Positions 34,310 through 43,580 of a stretch of DNA of 64,000 nt are shown here, piece after piece. Both the position numbers and the translations under genes were made by a program. Source of the stretch: an uncultured Clostridia bacterium (GTDB lineage: Bacteria; Bacillota; Clostridia; Oscillospirales; Oscillospiraceae); assembly GCA_946187035.1 (NCBI GenBank), contig CAMHPQ010000001.1:62001-126000 (forward strand), given 5' to 3'. The notes under the pieces were generated by a model that saw only the letters and a list, made by a program, of their open reading frames with translations, was not told the origin of the DNA and ran no database searches. The number at the start of each line of letters is the position of its first letter. Within the stretch, counting starts at the first letter, position 1.

Positions 34310-34588
34310 ATGGACAAGGAACTGTTTGAGATCACTGCTCACAGCGTGACCGTGGAGGTAAGGGATGAGGCCACCGGTGAGGTCTTTCGGCGGGAACTGC
34401 CCATCGACTTTTACGAGAACGCCAACTTCCTGCGTCTGAGCGGAGAAAATCTGGACGGGAGCACCTCCCAGCTGGTGTTCTACTCCGCCAGAGGGCTGGA
34501 GCGCATCCGCGATCTCACCGGCAAGGGCTTCGACCATGATCCCTGCGGCGGACACAAATCACATTCGGACGAACAAACCCCAACATAA
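34310..34588 (+). CDS. small protein of unknown function
   Basis: A 92-residue acidic protein starting after the switch-controlled ribosome site. It has no membrane segment or known motif. The sequence reads like a small beta-rich domain (HSVTVEVRDEATGEVFRRE... LPIDFYENANFLRLSGE) ending in a disordered tail (HDPCGGHKSHSDEQTPT). It is 14 bases upstream of the hydroxylase gene and should be cotranscribed with it. It may be an accessory subunit or a translational leader. I do not recognise a family. Confidence 0.7.
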   Translation: MDKELFEITAHSVTVEVRDEATGEVFRRELPIDFYENANFLRLSGENLDGSTSQLVFYSARGLERIRDLTGKGFDHDPCGGHKSHSDEQTPT

Positions 34589-34602
34589 AAGGAGGACATG
34601 CT

Positions 34603-37365
34603 ATGATTCGGAAAACACTGATCATCAACGGCGTAGAGCGCAAGCTCGTCATGGAGCAGGACGAGACCCTGGCAACCGTGCTGCGTGAGCATCTGCTGCT
34701 GACCGGATGTAAAATCGGATGCGGCGAGGGTCACTGCGGCGCCTGCAACGTGATCATGAACGGCAAGGTCACCAAGAGCTGCATCTACAAGATGAGCCGC
34801 GTGCCGGACGGCGCGGAGATCACCACCATCGAGGGCGTCGGCACCCTCAGCGACATGCATCCGCTGCAGGTTGCCTGGATGGCCCACGGCTGCGCCCAGT
34901 GTGGCTTCTGCACGCCGGGCTTCATCATCAGCGCCAAGGTGCTGCTGGAGCAGAACCCCAGCCCGACCAGAGAAGAGGTTCGCGACTGGTTCAACAAGAC
35001 CCGCAACCTCTGCCGCTGCACGGGCTACAAGCCCCTGATCGACGCCGTCATGGATGCCGCCGCCGTGCTGCGCGGTGAGATGACGAAGGAGGATCTCGTC
35101 TTCAAGCCCACGGGCGACAGCATCAAGGGCACGAAGTACATCCGCCCCTCCGCCGCCCAGAAGGTCACCGGCACCTGGGACTTCGGCGCGGACGACGCGC
35201 TGAAGATGCCGGAGGGCACGCTCCGCCTCGCGCTGACGCAGGCGAAGGTCTCCCACGCGAACATCAAGAGCATCGACACAAGCGAGGCCGAGAAGATGCC
35301 CGGCGTCTTCAAGGTCATCACCTACAAGGACATCCTCGCCGCCGGCGGCACGAACCAGATCAACGGCCTCGTCATGCTGCCGAAGCACAACAAGACCGAC
35401 GGCTTTGAGCGCCCGGTCCTCTGCTCGGACAAGATCTTCCAGTTCGGTGACGCCATCGCCATCGTGGCCGCCGACACCGAGGCGCACGCCCGGGCCGCGG
35501 CCGACGCCGTGAAGGTCGAGATCGAAGAGCTGCCGGCCTACATGAGCGCGCCCGATGCCATGGCGCCCGACGCCATCGAGATCCACCCCGGCACGCCGAA
35601 CGTCTTCTATGAGACCAACTGCATCAAGGGCCCCGACTTTGACTGGGACAGCATCCCCGACGAGCAGCAGGTCGAGATCGAGAGCTACTGCTCCCGTCAG
35701 CCCCACCTGCACCTCGAGCCGGACAACGGCTACGGCTACATCGACGAGGACGGCATGGTCACCGTGCACTCCAAGTCCATCGGCATCCACCTGCACATGC
35801 CCATGATCGCGGGCGGCATCGGCGTTCCGATGGAGAAGCTGCGCCTCGTGCAGAACCACGCGGGCGGCACCTTCGGCTACAAGTTCTCGCCCACGAACGA
35901 GGCGCTGCTCGGCGCGGCTGCGAAGATCTGCGAGCGCCCGGTGTCTCTGGTCTTCAACCAGTTCCAGAACATCACCTACACCGGCAAGCGCTCCCCCGCC
36001 TTCATGCACATCAAGCTCGCCGCCGACAAGGACGGCAAGCTGCTGGCCCTCTGGGGCGACAACTACGTCGACCACGGCCCGTACTCCGAGTTCGGCGACC
36101 TGCTGACCATGCGTCTGAGCCAGTTCACCGGCGCGGGCTACGGCATCCCCTCGATCCGCAACAAGAGCCAGACCGTCTTCACGAACCACGCCTGGGGCTC
36201 CGCCTTCCGCGCCTACGGCTCGCCGCAGTCCTTCATGGGCTCTGAGATCGCCATCGACTGCCTCGCCGCGAAGATGGGCATCGATCCCTTCGAGATGCGC
36301 GCGATGAACTGCTACAAGGCGTCCGAGAACACCACGATCCCGACCGGCTACGCGCCCGACGTGTACTGCGAAGAGGCCCTGTTTGAGAAGGCCCGCCCGC
36401 TGTATCAGGCCGGCAAAAAGCGCTGCGAGGAGAAGAACGCCGCCTCCGACGGCCGTTATAAGTACGGCATCGGCGTCTCCCTCGGCGTCTACGGCTGCGG
36501 CCTTGACGGCGTGGACTCCTCCTCCGCCTTCGCGGAGCTGAATCCCGACGGCACGGTCACGATCTACGTCTCCTGGGAGGATCACGGTCAGGGCGCCGAC
36601 ATGGGCGCGCTCGTCTCCGCGCATGAGACGCTGCGTCAGGCCGGCATCAAGCCCGAGCAGATCAAGCTCGTGATGAACGACACGAAGATCACGCCGAACT
36701 CCGGCCCCGCCGGCGGCTCCCGCTCGCAGGTCATGAGCGGCAACGCCTGCCGCCTGGCCGCCGAGGCGCTGCTCGCCGAGATGAAGAAGGACGACGGCAC
36801 CTGGCGCACCTATGACGAGATGGTCGCCGACGGCAAGAAGCTGAAGGTCGAGGGCAACTGGGTCACCACCTACTGCGCCGATCATCCCGTGGATCAGGAT
36901 ACCGCTCAGGGCGAGCCCTTCGCGACCTATATGTACACGATCTTCCTGCCCGAGGTCTGCGTCGACACCCAGACCGGCAAGGTCAAGGTGGAGAAGTTCA
37001 CCTGCGTGGCCGACGTCGGCACGATCATGAACAAGCTCCTTGTCGACGGCAACTTCTACGGCGGTCTGGCGCAGGGCATCGGCCTCGCGCTGACCGAGGA
37101 CTTCGAGGATCTGTCGAAGCACACCAATCTGATGCGCTGCGGCATCCCGTATCCCAACGACATTCCGGACGACATCGAGCTGCACTACAACGAGACCTAC
37201 CGTCCCTCCGGCCCCTATGGCGCCGCCGGCTGCGGTGAGGCTCCGCTGGATGCCCCGCATCCCGCCATTCTCAACGCCATCTTCGCCGCCACGGGCGCCC
37301 GCGTGACCCGCATCCCGGCAACGCCGGACAAGGTGCTCGCCGCCCTCAAGGACCTGGAGGCCTGA
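34603..37365 (+). CDS. molybdopterin-dependent aldehyde oxidoreductase (MOP type)
   Basis: A 920-residue single-chain xanthine oxidase family enzyme. Residues 1-75 are a plant-type [2Fe-2S] domain with ligands C40, C45, C48, C60; the next domain has C100, C103, C137, C139. These eight positions are those of Desulfovibrio MOP. From about residue 190 come the hammerhead and molybdenum-binding domains, with RAYGSPQSFMGSE, EDHGQGADMGA and the catalytic-glutamate loop GAAGCGEAPLDAPHP. No FAD domain is present, so electrons leave through the Fe-S clusters. It oxidises an aldehyde or heterocycle by molybdenum hydroxylation. The start has AAAGGAGG upstream. The substrate is not shown by sequence. Confidence 0.95.
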   Translation: MIRKTLIINGVERKLVMEQDETLATVLREHLLLTGCKIGCGEGHCGACNVIMNGKVTKSCIYKMSRVPDGAEITTIEGVGTLSDMHPLQVAWMAHGCAQCGFCTPGFIISAKVLLEQNPSPTREEVRDWFNKTRNLCRCTGYKPLIDAVMDAAAVLRGEMTKEDLVFKPTGDSIKGTKYIRPSAAQKVTGTWDFGADDALKMPEGTLRLALTQAKVSHANIKSIDTSEAEKMPGVFKVITYKDILAAGGTNQINGLVMLPKHNKTDGFERPVLCSDKIFQFGDAIAIVAADTEAHARAAADAVKVEIEELPAYMSAPDAMAPDAIEIHPGTPNVFYETNCIKGPDFDWDSIPDEQQVEIESYCSRQPHLHLEPDNGYGYIDEDGMVTVHSKSIGIHLHMPMIAGGIGVPMEKLRLVQNHAGGTFGYKFSPTNEALLGAAAKICERPVSLVFNQFQNITYTGKRSPAFMHIKLAADKDGKLLALWGDNYVDHGPYSEFGDLLTMRLSQFTGAGYGIPSIRNKSQTVFTNHAWGSAFRAYGSPQSFMGSEIAIDCLAAKMGIDPFEMRAMNCYKASENTTIPTGYAPDVYCEEALFEKARPLYQAGKKRCEEKNAASDGRYKYGIGVSLGVYGCGLDGVDSSSAFAELNPDGTVTIYVSWEDHGQGADMGALVSAHETLRQAGIKPEQIKLVMNDTKITPNSGPAGGSRSQVMSGNACRLAAEALLAEMKKDDGTWRTYDEMVADGKKLKVEGNWVTTYCADHPVDQDTAQGEPFATYMYTIFLPEVCVDTQTGKVKVEKFTCVADVGTIMNKLLVDGNFYGGLAQGIGLALTEDFEDLSKHTNLMRCGIPYPNDIPDDIELHYNETYRPSGPYGAAGCGEAPLDAPHPAILNAIFAATGARVTRIPATPDKVLAALKDLEA

Positions 37366-37450
37366 GACTGGTAAACGCTGAAAAACCATGTTATACTGGG
37401 GGTGTGGACATTCGTCCACATCCCCATGTCTGCAAGCGGGAGGGATTGCC

Positions 37451-39748
37451 ATGAAGAGCAGAATTCCGGAGCGCGGCTCGACCCATGTCTATAACGTTAG
37501 CAAGATCTCCAAGGAGGAGATCGACAGCATGGTGGAGCGCTGCGTCTATGAGCAGCCTCCCTTCTGCAATGCGGCCTGCCCGCTGAAGTTGGACACCCGC
37601 GCTCTGCTGAAAGCTGTTGCGGCGGGAAACTTCAAAAAAGCACTGCAGCTGTATGAAAAGATCGCCCCCTTCCCGCTGATTCTCTCCCAGGGCTGTGAGG
37701 CCCCCTGCGAGGCGAAATGCCGCCTGTGTGAGCGGGGCGACGGCATCGCCATCCGGGCGATAGAGTCCGCCGTGGCAAGATTCGGCGAGCAGTCAAAGCT
37801 GGGCGGCGTTTTTCGCAGCACCAAGAAGCAGAAAGCCGCCATCTTCGGCTCCGGTCTGTTCGTGCTGTTTCTCGCCGGCGAGCTGGAAAAGAAGATGTAC
37901 CCGGTCACGGTGTTCTGCGCCGAACCGGACGAGGAGATGTATTTGCGCGGCGCCGCGCCGTTTCTGGATGATGCAGCCTTCACCCTGGAGCTGAAGCGGC
38001 TGAAGCGGAAGGAGATCCGGTTCGTGTTTGGCTGTGAGATCACGGCGGAATTCTTTCGGCAGAAACGCGAGGAGTATCAGATCCTCGGCGCGTCGGAAGC
38101 AGCCGCAAAGACGTTCTTTCCAGTCGCTGAATGCACGCCGGACGTCATGCTCTATGAAAAAGAAAACCTGATCATGGGCAGCGGCAGCGGCGTGATGGAC
38201 ACTGCCTTCGGCGCGAAAAAGGCGGCGCTGACCGCGGATCGTCTGGCACAAAACCTCGATCCCCGCAACACCCGAGGCAGAGAGGGCGCCGTCGAAAGCA
38301 AATTATACACCGATCTCTCCCAGGCCGAGGCGCTCACACGGGTGCCGATCCCGCTGGAGGGCTATTCCCGGGATCAGGCCATGGAAGAGGCTAGGCGCTG
38401 TCTCCAGTGCCGCTGCGAGGAGTGCCTGAAAACCTGCGCCTATTTGCGGCATTACGGGAAGCACCCCGGCCTGCTGGCGCGGGAGATCTACAACAACACC
38501 CAGATCATCATGGGCGACCACCAGCTGAACAAGCCCATGAACTCCTGCGCCCTCTGCGGCCAGTGCACGGCGGTATGCCCCAACGGAATGGACATGGCCC
38601 GCGTCTGCCACATGGCCCGGGAGAACATGGTCGCCACAGACAAGATGGCCCTGGCGCCCCACGAGTTTGCGCTGCTGGACATGCTGTTTTCCAACGAGGA
38701 GGCATTCCTCTCCCGGCCCCAACCGGGGTTTGAGACCTGCAAGTATGTGTTCTTCCCCGGCTGTCAGGCCTCCGCCGTGGCGCCGGAGACGGTACGCGCA
38801 GCATGGGAGGATCTCTCCACGCGGCTGGAGGGCGGCGTGGCGCTCATGCTGGGCTGCTGCGGCGCCATTGCCGACTGGGCCGGGCGCAGGGAGATCTATG
38901 ACCATACGAAGGCATTTCTGGACGCAGAGCTCTCCAAGCTGGGCGATCCCATCGTGATTGCCGGCTGCCCCACCTGCGCAAAGCAGCTTCGGAGCCGCGA
39001 AAGCCTTGAAGTCATCGGCATTTGGGACATTCTCCTGCAGCTTGGTCTTCCAGAGGGCGCGAAGGGACTGGACCGCCCCGCCGCGCTCCACGACGCCTGC
39101 GGTGCCAGAGGCGACAGCGTAACCCAAAACGCGATCCGAAGTCTTGCAAAGCAGCTGGGCTGTGATCTGAAAGAGCCGAAAGACGCTCTGGACCGCGCTC
39201 CCTGCTGCGGCTATGGCGGTCTTGCCGGTTATGCGAATCCGGAGGTGGCCGCAGAGCTGACAGAGCAGTGTATCGAGCGCGGCGAGGGCCCCTGGATCAC
39301 CTACTGCATGGCTTGCCGGGATCGGTTTGCGCGGGCCGGCCAGGAAACACACCATCTGCTGGAACTGATTTACGGCAAGGACGCCCAAAACGCGCCGGAC
39401 ATCAGCGAAAAACGACGCAATCGCCGCGCGCTGAAGCGGGATCTGCTGCTGGAATACTGGAACGAGGAGACCAAGGGCATGGAGCCGGAATTCAAAATCA
39501 CATACACCCTGGAAGCCCGGGAGATGATGGATCAGCGCATGATCCTTACCGAGGACGTGGAGAACGTGCTACGCGCCATGCGTAAGACCGGCGAAGCAGT
39601 GCTGGACGGCGAAAGCGGCCTCATCATCGCAAGGGCGCGTCTCGGCAACACCACCTTCTGGGTGGGCTTCACGGAAGAAGGCGCGGATGCTTATATCGTG
39701 CACCGGGCGTACAGCCACCGGATGCAGGTGGTAAGGAGGCAGGGCTGA
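37451..39748 (+). CDS. Fe-S/flavin-like oxidoreductase with dicluster and CCG domains
   Basis: A 765-residue protein of the pyridine nucleotide-disulfide oxidoreductase/dicluster-binding type. The N-terminus has GltD-like cysteines (CNAACPLKL, CEAPCEAKCRLC). The following Rossmann region reads AAIFGSGLFVLFLAGEL, with the third glycine of GxGxxG missing, so FAD binding is doubtful. Then come two cluster motifs (CRCEECLKTC; CALCGQCTAVCP) and heterodisulfide-reductase CCG-type segments (GCCGAIADW, APCCGYGGLAG). A C-terminal ~90-residue domain is of unknown role. It probably carries electrons from the hydroxylase. A TATACT at 37392-37397 in the 85-base gap before it may be a secondary promoter. 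Confidence 0.85.
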   Translation: MKSRIPERGSTHVYNVSKISKEEIDSMVERCVYEQPPFCNAACPLKLDTRALLKAVAAGNFKKALQLYEKIAPFPLILSQGCEAPCEAKCRLCERGDGIAIRAIESAVARFGEQSKLGGVFRSTKKQKAAIFGSGLFVLFLAGELEKKMYPVTVFCAEPDEEMYLRGAAPFLDDAAFTLELKRLKRKEIRFVFGCEITAEFFRQKREEYQILGASEAAAKTFFPVAECTPDVMLYEKENLIMGSGSGVMDTAFGAKKAALTADRLAQNLDPRNTRGREGAVESKLYTDLSQAEALTRVPIPLEGYSRDQAMEEARRCLQCRCEECLKTCAYLRHYGKHPGLLAREIYNNTQIIMGDHQLNKPMNSCALCGQCTAVCPNGMDMARVCHMARENMVATDKMALAPHEFALLDMLFSNEEAFLSRPQPGFETCKYVFFPGCQASAVAPETVRAAWEDLSTRLEGGVALMLGCCGAIADWAGRREIYDHTKAFLDAELSKLGDPIVIAGCPTCAKQLRSRESLEVIGIWDILLQLGLPEGAKGLDRPAALHDACGARGDSVTQNAIRSLAKQLGCDLKEPKDALDRAPCCGYGGLAGYANPEVAAELTEQCIERGEGPWITYCMACRDRFARAGQETHHLLELIYGKDAQNAPDISEKRRNRRALKRDLLLEYWNEETKGMEPEFKITYTLEAREMMDQRMILTEDVENVLRAMRKTGEAVLDGESGLIIARARLGNTTFWVGFTEEGADAYIVHRAYSHRMQVVRRQG

Positions 39749-39966
39749 TGGACGAGAGAAGCTATTACACCATAGACCCCGAGGGCAAGCTCAAATGCCT
39801 GAAATGCGGCGTGCCGCTGGAAAAGGGCAAGGCGAAGTTCCTCTATCTGGACAACGGTTTTCCCGTGGAGCTGCCAGTCTGCCCCAAGTGCGGGTTTGTC
39901 TACGTGCCGGAGTCTCTGGCCCTCGGAAAGGTGCTCTCGGTCGAAAAGGCCCTGGAGGACAAATGA
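39748..39966 (+). CDS. DVU_1557-type small redox protein
   Basis: A 72-residue protein with two CxxC pairs (CLKC near residue 17 and CPKC near 45) in a zinc-ribbon or rubredoxin-like arrangement, then GFVYVPESLALGKV. This matches the small redox protein of the molybdenum hydroxylase/TrsS gene set. It probably binds zinc or iron. Its ATG overlaps the upstream stop, and its own stop overlaps the next start by 4 bases. Confidence 0.82.
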   Translation: MDERSYYTIDPEGKLKCLKCGVPLEKGKAKFLYLDNGFPVELPVCPKCGFVYVPESLALGKVLSVEKALEDK

Positions 39967-40463
39967 CGCGGCACCCCGGAGACACCAGACGTCTGATCGA
40001 TCTGGCTGATTTGCAGCCCGGCGCGAGAGTGCTGGATCTCGGCGCGGGCGACGGTGACGGCGTGCGGCTGCTGCGGAGTCTCGACTACGACGCAGCGGGC
40101 ATTGACCGAATCGCCGCAGAGGATGTGGAGCAGGGCGATCTGCTGCATACAACGTTTGCGTCAAACAGCTTCGACGCCGTGATGAGCGAGTGCACCTTCT
40201 TTCTCACCGGCGATGTGCCAGGCGCGATGCGAGAGAGCGCAAGAATTTTGAAAATCGGCGGCAAGCTGCTGCTGGCGGACATCTTTTTCGAAGACCCCGA
40301 GCCTCTGCTGGAGGCGGCGGGCTTCCGACTGATCCATAAGGAAGACTGGACAAAAGCATGGCGGGAGTATTATCTCCGCTCGATCTGGGAGGGCACGGCG
40401 GAAGTCTGCCCCGTCCCAAAGGGAAAGAGCACCTATTGGATGCTGATTGCGAGAAAGGACTGA
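39963..40463 (+). CDS. DVU_1556-type class I methyltransferase
   Basis: A 166-residue SAM-dependent methyltransferase with motif I VLDLGAGDGDGV, a DAVMSECTFFL post-motif and an AGFRLIHKEDW C-terminal strand. It belongs to the short methyltransferases that accompany TrsS. The substrate is not known; a methylated cofactor or active-site residue is possible. ATGA overlap with the gene before it. Confidence 0.85.
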   Translation: MTRHPGDTRRLIDLADLQPGARVLDLGAGDGDGVRLLRSLDYDAAGIDRIAAEDVEQGDLLHTTFASNSFDAVMSECTFFLTGDVPGAMRESARILKIGGKLLLADIFFEDPEPLLEAAGFRLIHKEDWTKAWREYYLRSIWEGTAEVCPVPKGKSTYWMLIARKD

Positions 40464-40467
40464 TCAC

Positions 40468-40896
40468 ATGGAACTGATGGAACGGATCATGACGCACGCG
40501 CAAAGCGGCTATTTCTGCTCGCAGATCCTGATGAAGCTGCTGCTGGAGACCGTGGGTGAAGAGAACCCCGCGCTGGTGGGCGCGGCAGGCGGTCTCTGCG
40601 GCGGTGTGGGCTTCACCAGCAATACCTGCGGCTGTCTGACCGCCGGCGCCTGCATGATCTCCTATTTCACCGGCAAGCGCGAGCCGGACGGCGCGGATCA
40701 CCCTCTCCACCGGGAGGTTCTGGCGGAATTTGTGCGCCGGTTCACCGATTTCCTCACAGAGCGGTACGGCGGAACGGAGTGTATGTGCGTGCTGCATGGA
40801 GACTTCACCCAGCGCGGCAAGCACTGTCCGCAGATCATGGCCTTCACCTATGAGACGGTCATGGAGCTGTTGGACGAAAAGGATCTGCTGGAATGA
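40468..40896 (+). CDS. C-GCAxxG-C-C family protein (DVU_1555 type)
   Basis: A 142-residue redox protein with the family pattern of spaced cysteines: FCSQIL near residue 17, GLCGGVGF, CGCLTAGACM, and late CMCVLHGD and KHCPQIM. These proteins bind an Fe-S or other metal cluster and occur with molybdenum and other redox enzymes. The start at 40468 is preferred over 40447, which falls within the upstream gene. It overlaps the following gene by 4 bases. Confidence 0.85.
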   Translation: MELMERIMTHAQSGYFCSQILMKLLLETVGEENPALVGAAGGLCGGVGFTSNTCGCLTAGACMISYFTGKREPDGADHPLHREVLAEFVRRFTDFLTERYGGTECMCVLHGDFTQRGKHCPQIMAFTYETVMELLDEKDLLE

Positions 40897-42065
40897 CCAT
40901 CACGCGGCTGGATGCGCTGATGCGTGAGCAGGAAGCCATGGCCTCGACCTCCAGAACGGAGATCGAGGCCATGCAGCTGAGAAAGCTCAATGTGCTATTG
41001 AAAAAAGAACACAACCGGCAGGGCTTCTACCGCAGCCTGCCGGAATCTTTGCGTTCTCTGGACGAGCTTTCAACGCTGCCGTTCACAACAGCAGAAGATC
41101 TGACAAAACACGGAAGCGGCTTGCTGCTGCTCTCCCAGAGCGCGGTGGAGCGCGTGATCACCGAGCGCACCAGCGGCACCACCGGAAACGCCAAACGGCT
41201 TTTCTACACCGCCGGCGATCTGGAGCGCACGATTCAGTTTTTCGCTGCAGGCCTTGGTGAGCTGATCTTTCCCGGAAGTGTCACGATGATCTGTTTCCCC
41301 TTCTCCGGCCCCAACGGTCTGGGTGACCTGATTGCGGAGGCGATTCAGCGCCTCGGGGCGAAATCGCTGCGCGTCGGCGTCGGGAATAGCTATGCTGAGC
41401 TTGCTGAGATCCTGGAGCAGGAGCGACCGGACACGTTTGTGGGCATGCCGGTGCCGCTTTTGAGCCTGCTGCGGGTCTGCGGCAGAGGGAGTCTCCGCCG
41501 CGCGCTCGTGAGCGGCGACGCCTGCCCCGAAGCGGTGCTGCGGTGCATCGAAGACCTGCTTGGCTCCAAACTCTTTCCGCACTATGGTTCCCGAGAGATG
41601 GCGCTCGGCGGTGCTGTCACTTGTCTCGCGCACGATGGCATGCATCTGCGGGAAAACCACGTGATCGCGGAGATCGTTTCTCCCGACGGCTCGCCGCTTC
41701 CGGAGGGCGAATGGGGCGAGCTGGTCATCACCACCATCGGCATGGAGGCCATGCCGCTCATCCGCTACCGCACCGGCGATCGGGCGCGCATTCTTCCGGG
41801 CGACTGCCCCTGCGGAAGTGCGATCCGAAGACTGGAGATCCGCTCCCGCCTGGACGCGACGGAATTTTTGGATCTGGAAAATGCCGTGTTCTCTCTCCCG
41901 TGGGTCGCGGACTATCGAGCCGCATGGAGGGCAGACGGGCTGCATCTGGAGGTGCTCACCTGCGGTGATCCGGAGGCGCTCCCGAATCTTGCAGCCGCAT
42001 GGTCATTCCGCCCCGTCCGACCGGAGGATCGTCCATTGATCCGCGGAAAGCGCGGCATCACATGA
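40893..42065 (+). CDS. DVU_1553-type AMP-dependent CoA ligase
   Basis: A 390-residue ANL superfamily adenylating enzyme, phenylacetate-CoA ligase-like. It has TSGTTGNAKRLFYT (P-loop), PHYGSREMALGG, GELVITTIG and YRTGDRA. The C-terminal domain is shortened, as in the DVU_1553 group, so the second half-reaction may be altered or another acceptor used. In this gene set it may activate a carboxylate formed by the hydroxylase. It is the last gene of the operon and is followed by a terminator. Confidence 0.85.
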   Translation: MTITRLDALMREQEAMASTSRTEIEAMQLRKLNVLLKKEHNRQGFYRSLPESLRSLDELSTLPFTTAEDLTKHGSGLLLLSQSAVERVITERTSGTTGNAKRLFYTAGDLERTIQFFAAGLGELIFPGSVTMICFPFSGPNGLGDLIAEAIQRLGAKSLRVGVGNSYAELAEILEQERPDTFVGMPVPLLSLLRVCGRGSLRRALVSGDACPEAVLRCIEDLLGSKLFPHYGSREMALGGAVTCLAHDGMHLRENHVIAEIVSPDGSPLPEGEWGELVITTIGMEAMPLIRYRTGDRARILPGDCPCGSAIRRLEIRSRLDATEFLDLENAVFSLPWVADYRAAWRADGLHLEVLTCGDPEALPNLAAAWSFRPVRPEDRPLIRGKRGIT

Positions 42066-42108
42066 AATCGTATCCGAATCCCAGGACTCCCCAAATCAAC
42101 AGATATAA

Positions 42109-42144
42109 TAAGAATCCACCTGCTTAGCCGGTGGTTTTTCTTAT
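42109..42144 (+). terminator. terminator of the rightward molybdenum operon
   Basis: AAGAATCCACC pairs with GGTGGTTTTTCTT around TGCTTAGCC, 43 bases after the CoA ligase stop. Confidence 0.7.
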
Positions 42145-42335
42145 GAGCCTAAAAGGCTCTGTTACTAGCAGCGCCTAAAGGCGCTTTTATACGGCCTGAC
42201 ACCTGCGAGGGGATTGTTACTTGCTAAGACAGAAGCGTAAAACTGGCAGAGCTTAAATATTACTTGCTTTCGAAAGATACCGGCACGGCCTCCTTCCATT
42301 ATAATGGGAAATACCATATATAAGGAGGTATTCCC
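42145..42335. other. IS upstream region with two small hairpins
   Basis: GAGCC/GGCTC (42145-42159) and AGCGCC/GGCGCT (42170-42185) both have TAAA-type loops. They probably mark the left part of the insertion element whose transposase starts at 42336. No perfect terminal inverted repeat could be matched to the right side by eye. Confidence 0.4.
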
Positions 42336-43490
42336 ATGAGCACCATTTTCACCGAAGCCCAGAAAGCCAGCATTGCCAACCAATACTGGAACGGCGTATC
42401 CGTAAAGGCCCTTTGTGCGAAGTATCAAGTTCCCCGCAGCACGCTCTACACGTGGTTGAAACCGTATCAGAATGTTTATGCAAGCAAATTTGCTTCGGGA
42501 ACGGTCGCAACCCAGAAAGCCTACAGCGATCTTAAGCGGAAGTTTGAACGGACAGCCCAGGTTTTGCAGGCGATTTCCGATTCAGGGTTTATTTCCAAGG
42601 TGCCCTTGGAGGAGAGAATCACTGTTTTTGAACAGCTCAGCAAGCAGTACAGCGCTAATGTCTTGGTGGAGGCTCTTTCTATCTCCAAAAGCACCTATCA
42701 TAGTCTAATCAAAAAGAAACATAAGTCGAATTATCACCAAAATCGGCACAATGAGTTGGCCGCCATGGTTCGCAGAGTATTTGACGAAAGTGACCAATGC
42801 TATGGTTCGGACAAGATCCTTTCTGTGCTTCATTCCCGGGGTATACGAGTGTCGAAAAGATATGTTTTGAAACTCATGCGCGAAATGGGTCTTGTAAGCG
42901 TCACGCAAAATGCAAAAAAGAATTACCGGGCTTTTGCAAAAAAGAAGGACATCGTGAAACGACAATTCAATATCTCTCGCCCGAATGAGGTGTGGGTCAG
43001 CGATTGTTCGCAGTTCATGGTAAAAGGTATTTACTATTATATCTGCGTAATCATTGATCTGTTTTCTCGTAAGGTCGTGGCATATAAGATTTCTCCAAAT
43101 TGTACTGCGCGTCTCATTACTGCCACTTTCAAAATGGCATTTGAAGATCGAGCCAGGCCATCCGGTTTGATCTTCCACAGCGATCAGGGAACGCAGTACA
43201 CATCCAACGCATTCCGCCGCCTGCTTGCTGACCTGAATGTCCGGCAGTCGTTTTCCAGACCGGGCACCCCAAACGACAACGCTGTAAGCGAGGCTTTTTT
43301 CTCTATTTTGAAAAAAGAAGAGCTATATAGAAAGGATTACCGTTCTGAGCGTGATTTTAGGCAAAGTGTTGGAAAGTTTATCGTAAAGTACAACACCGAG
43401 CGTCCTCACAGATTCAACAAAAATCAGTCTCCGGATACAGCCGAAAAGGTGTATTGGGAAGCTGCATCCGATCTGGAAAAATCCAAATAA
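42336..43490 (+). CDS. IS3 family transposase (single-frame)
   Basis: A 384-residue IS3-type transposase in one frame. The N-terminal helix-turn-helix (KALCAKYQVPRSTLYTWLK) is followed by a central HTH_21-like linker and the rve DDE domain with EVWVSDCSQF, HSDQGTQYTS and the final glutamate in NAVSEAFFSILKKE. All three acidic residues are present, and the frame is intact, so it could be active. Most IS3 elements encode this as two frames with frameshifting; here it is fused. AAGGAGG precedes the start. It sits exactly where the GC-rich metabolic DNA gives way to the A+T-rich island. Confidence 0.92.
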   Translation: MSTIFTEAQKASIANQYWNGVSVKALCAKYQVPRSTLYTWLKPYQNVYASKFASGTVATQKAYSDLKRKFERTAQVLQAISDSGFISKVPLEERITVFEQLSKQYSANVLVEALSISKSTYHSLIKKKHKSNYHQNRHNELAAMVRRVFDESDQCYGSDKILSVLHSRGIRVSKRYVLKLMREMGLVSVTQNAKKNYRAFAKKKDIVKRQFNISRPNEVWVSDCSQFMVKGIYYYICVIIDLFSRKVVAYKISPNCTARLITATFKMAFEDRARPSGLIFHSDQGTQYTSNAFRRLLADLNVRQSFSRPGTPNDNAVSEAFFSILKKEELYRKDYRSERDFRQSVGKFIVKYNTERPHRFNKNQSPDTAEKVYWEAASDLEKSK

Positions 43491-43580
43491 AAAGTTCAGA
43501 TTACATACTTTTCGCCGTTTAGTTATCACGTTTTGCAAAGTATGGTTTTTTCAACCTGGACATACCGAAAAATGTCAGAA

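Noticed and set aside
34480-37452. Open frame of 990 codons on the minus strand.
   Set aside because: It is antisense to the molybdenum hydroxylase and has no family features; the plus-strand gene has all eight Fe-S cysteines.
42165-42428. Open frame of 87 codons on the minus strand upstream of the transposase.
   Set aside because: Overlaps IS hairpins and the transposase start, and has no ribosome site.
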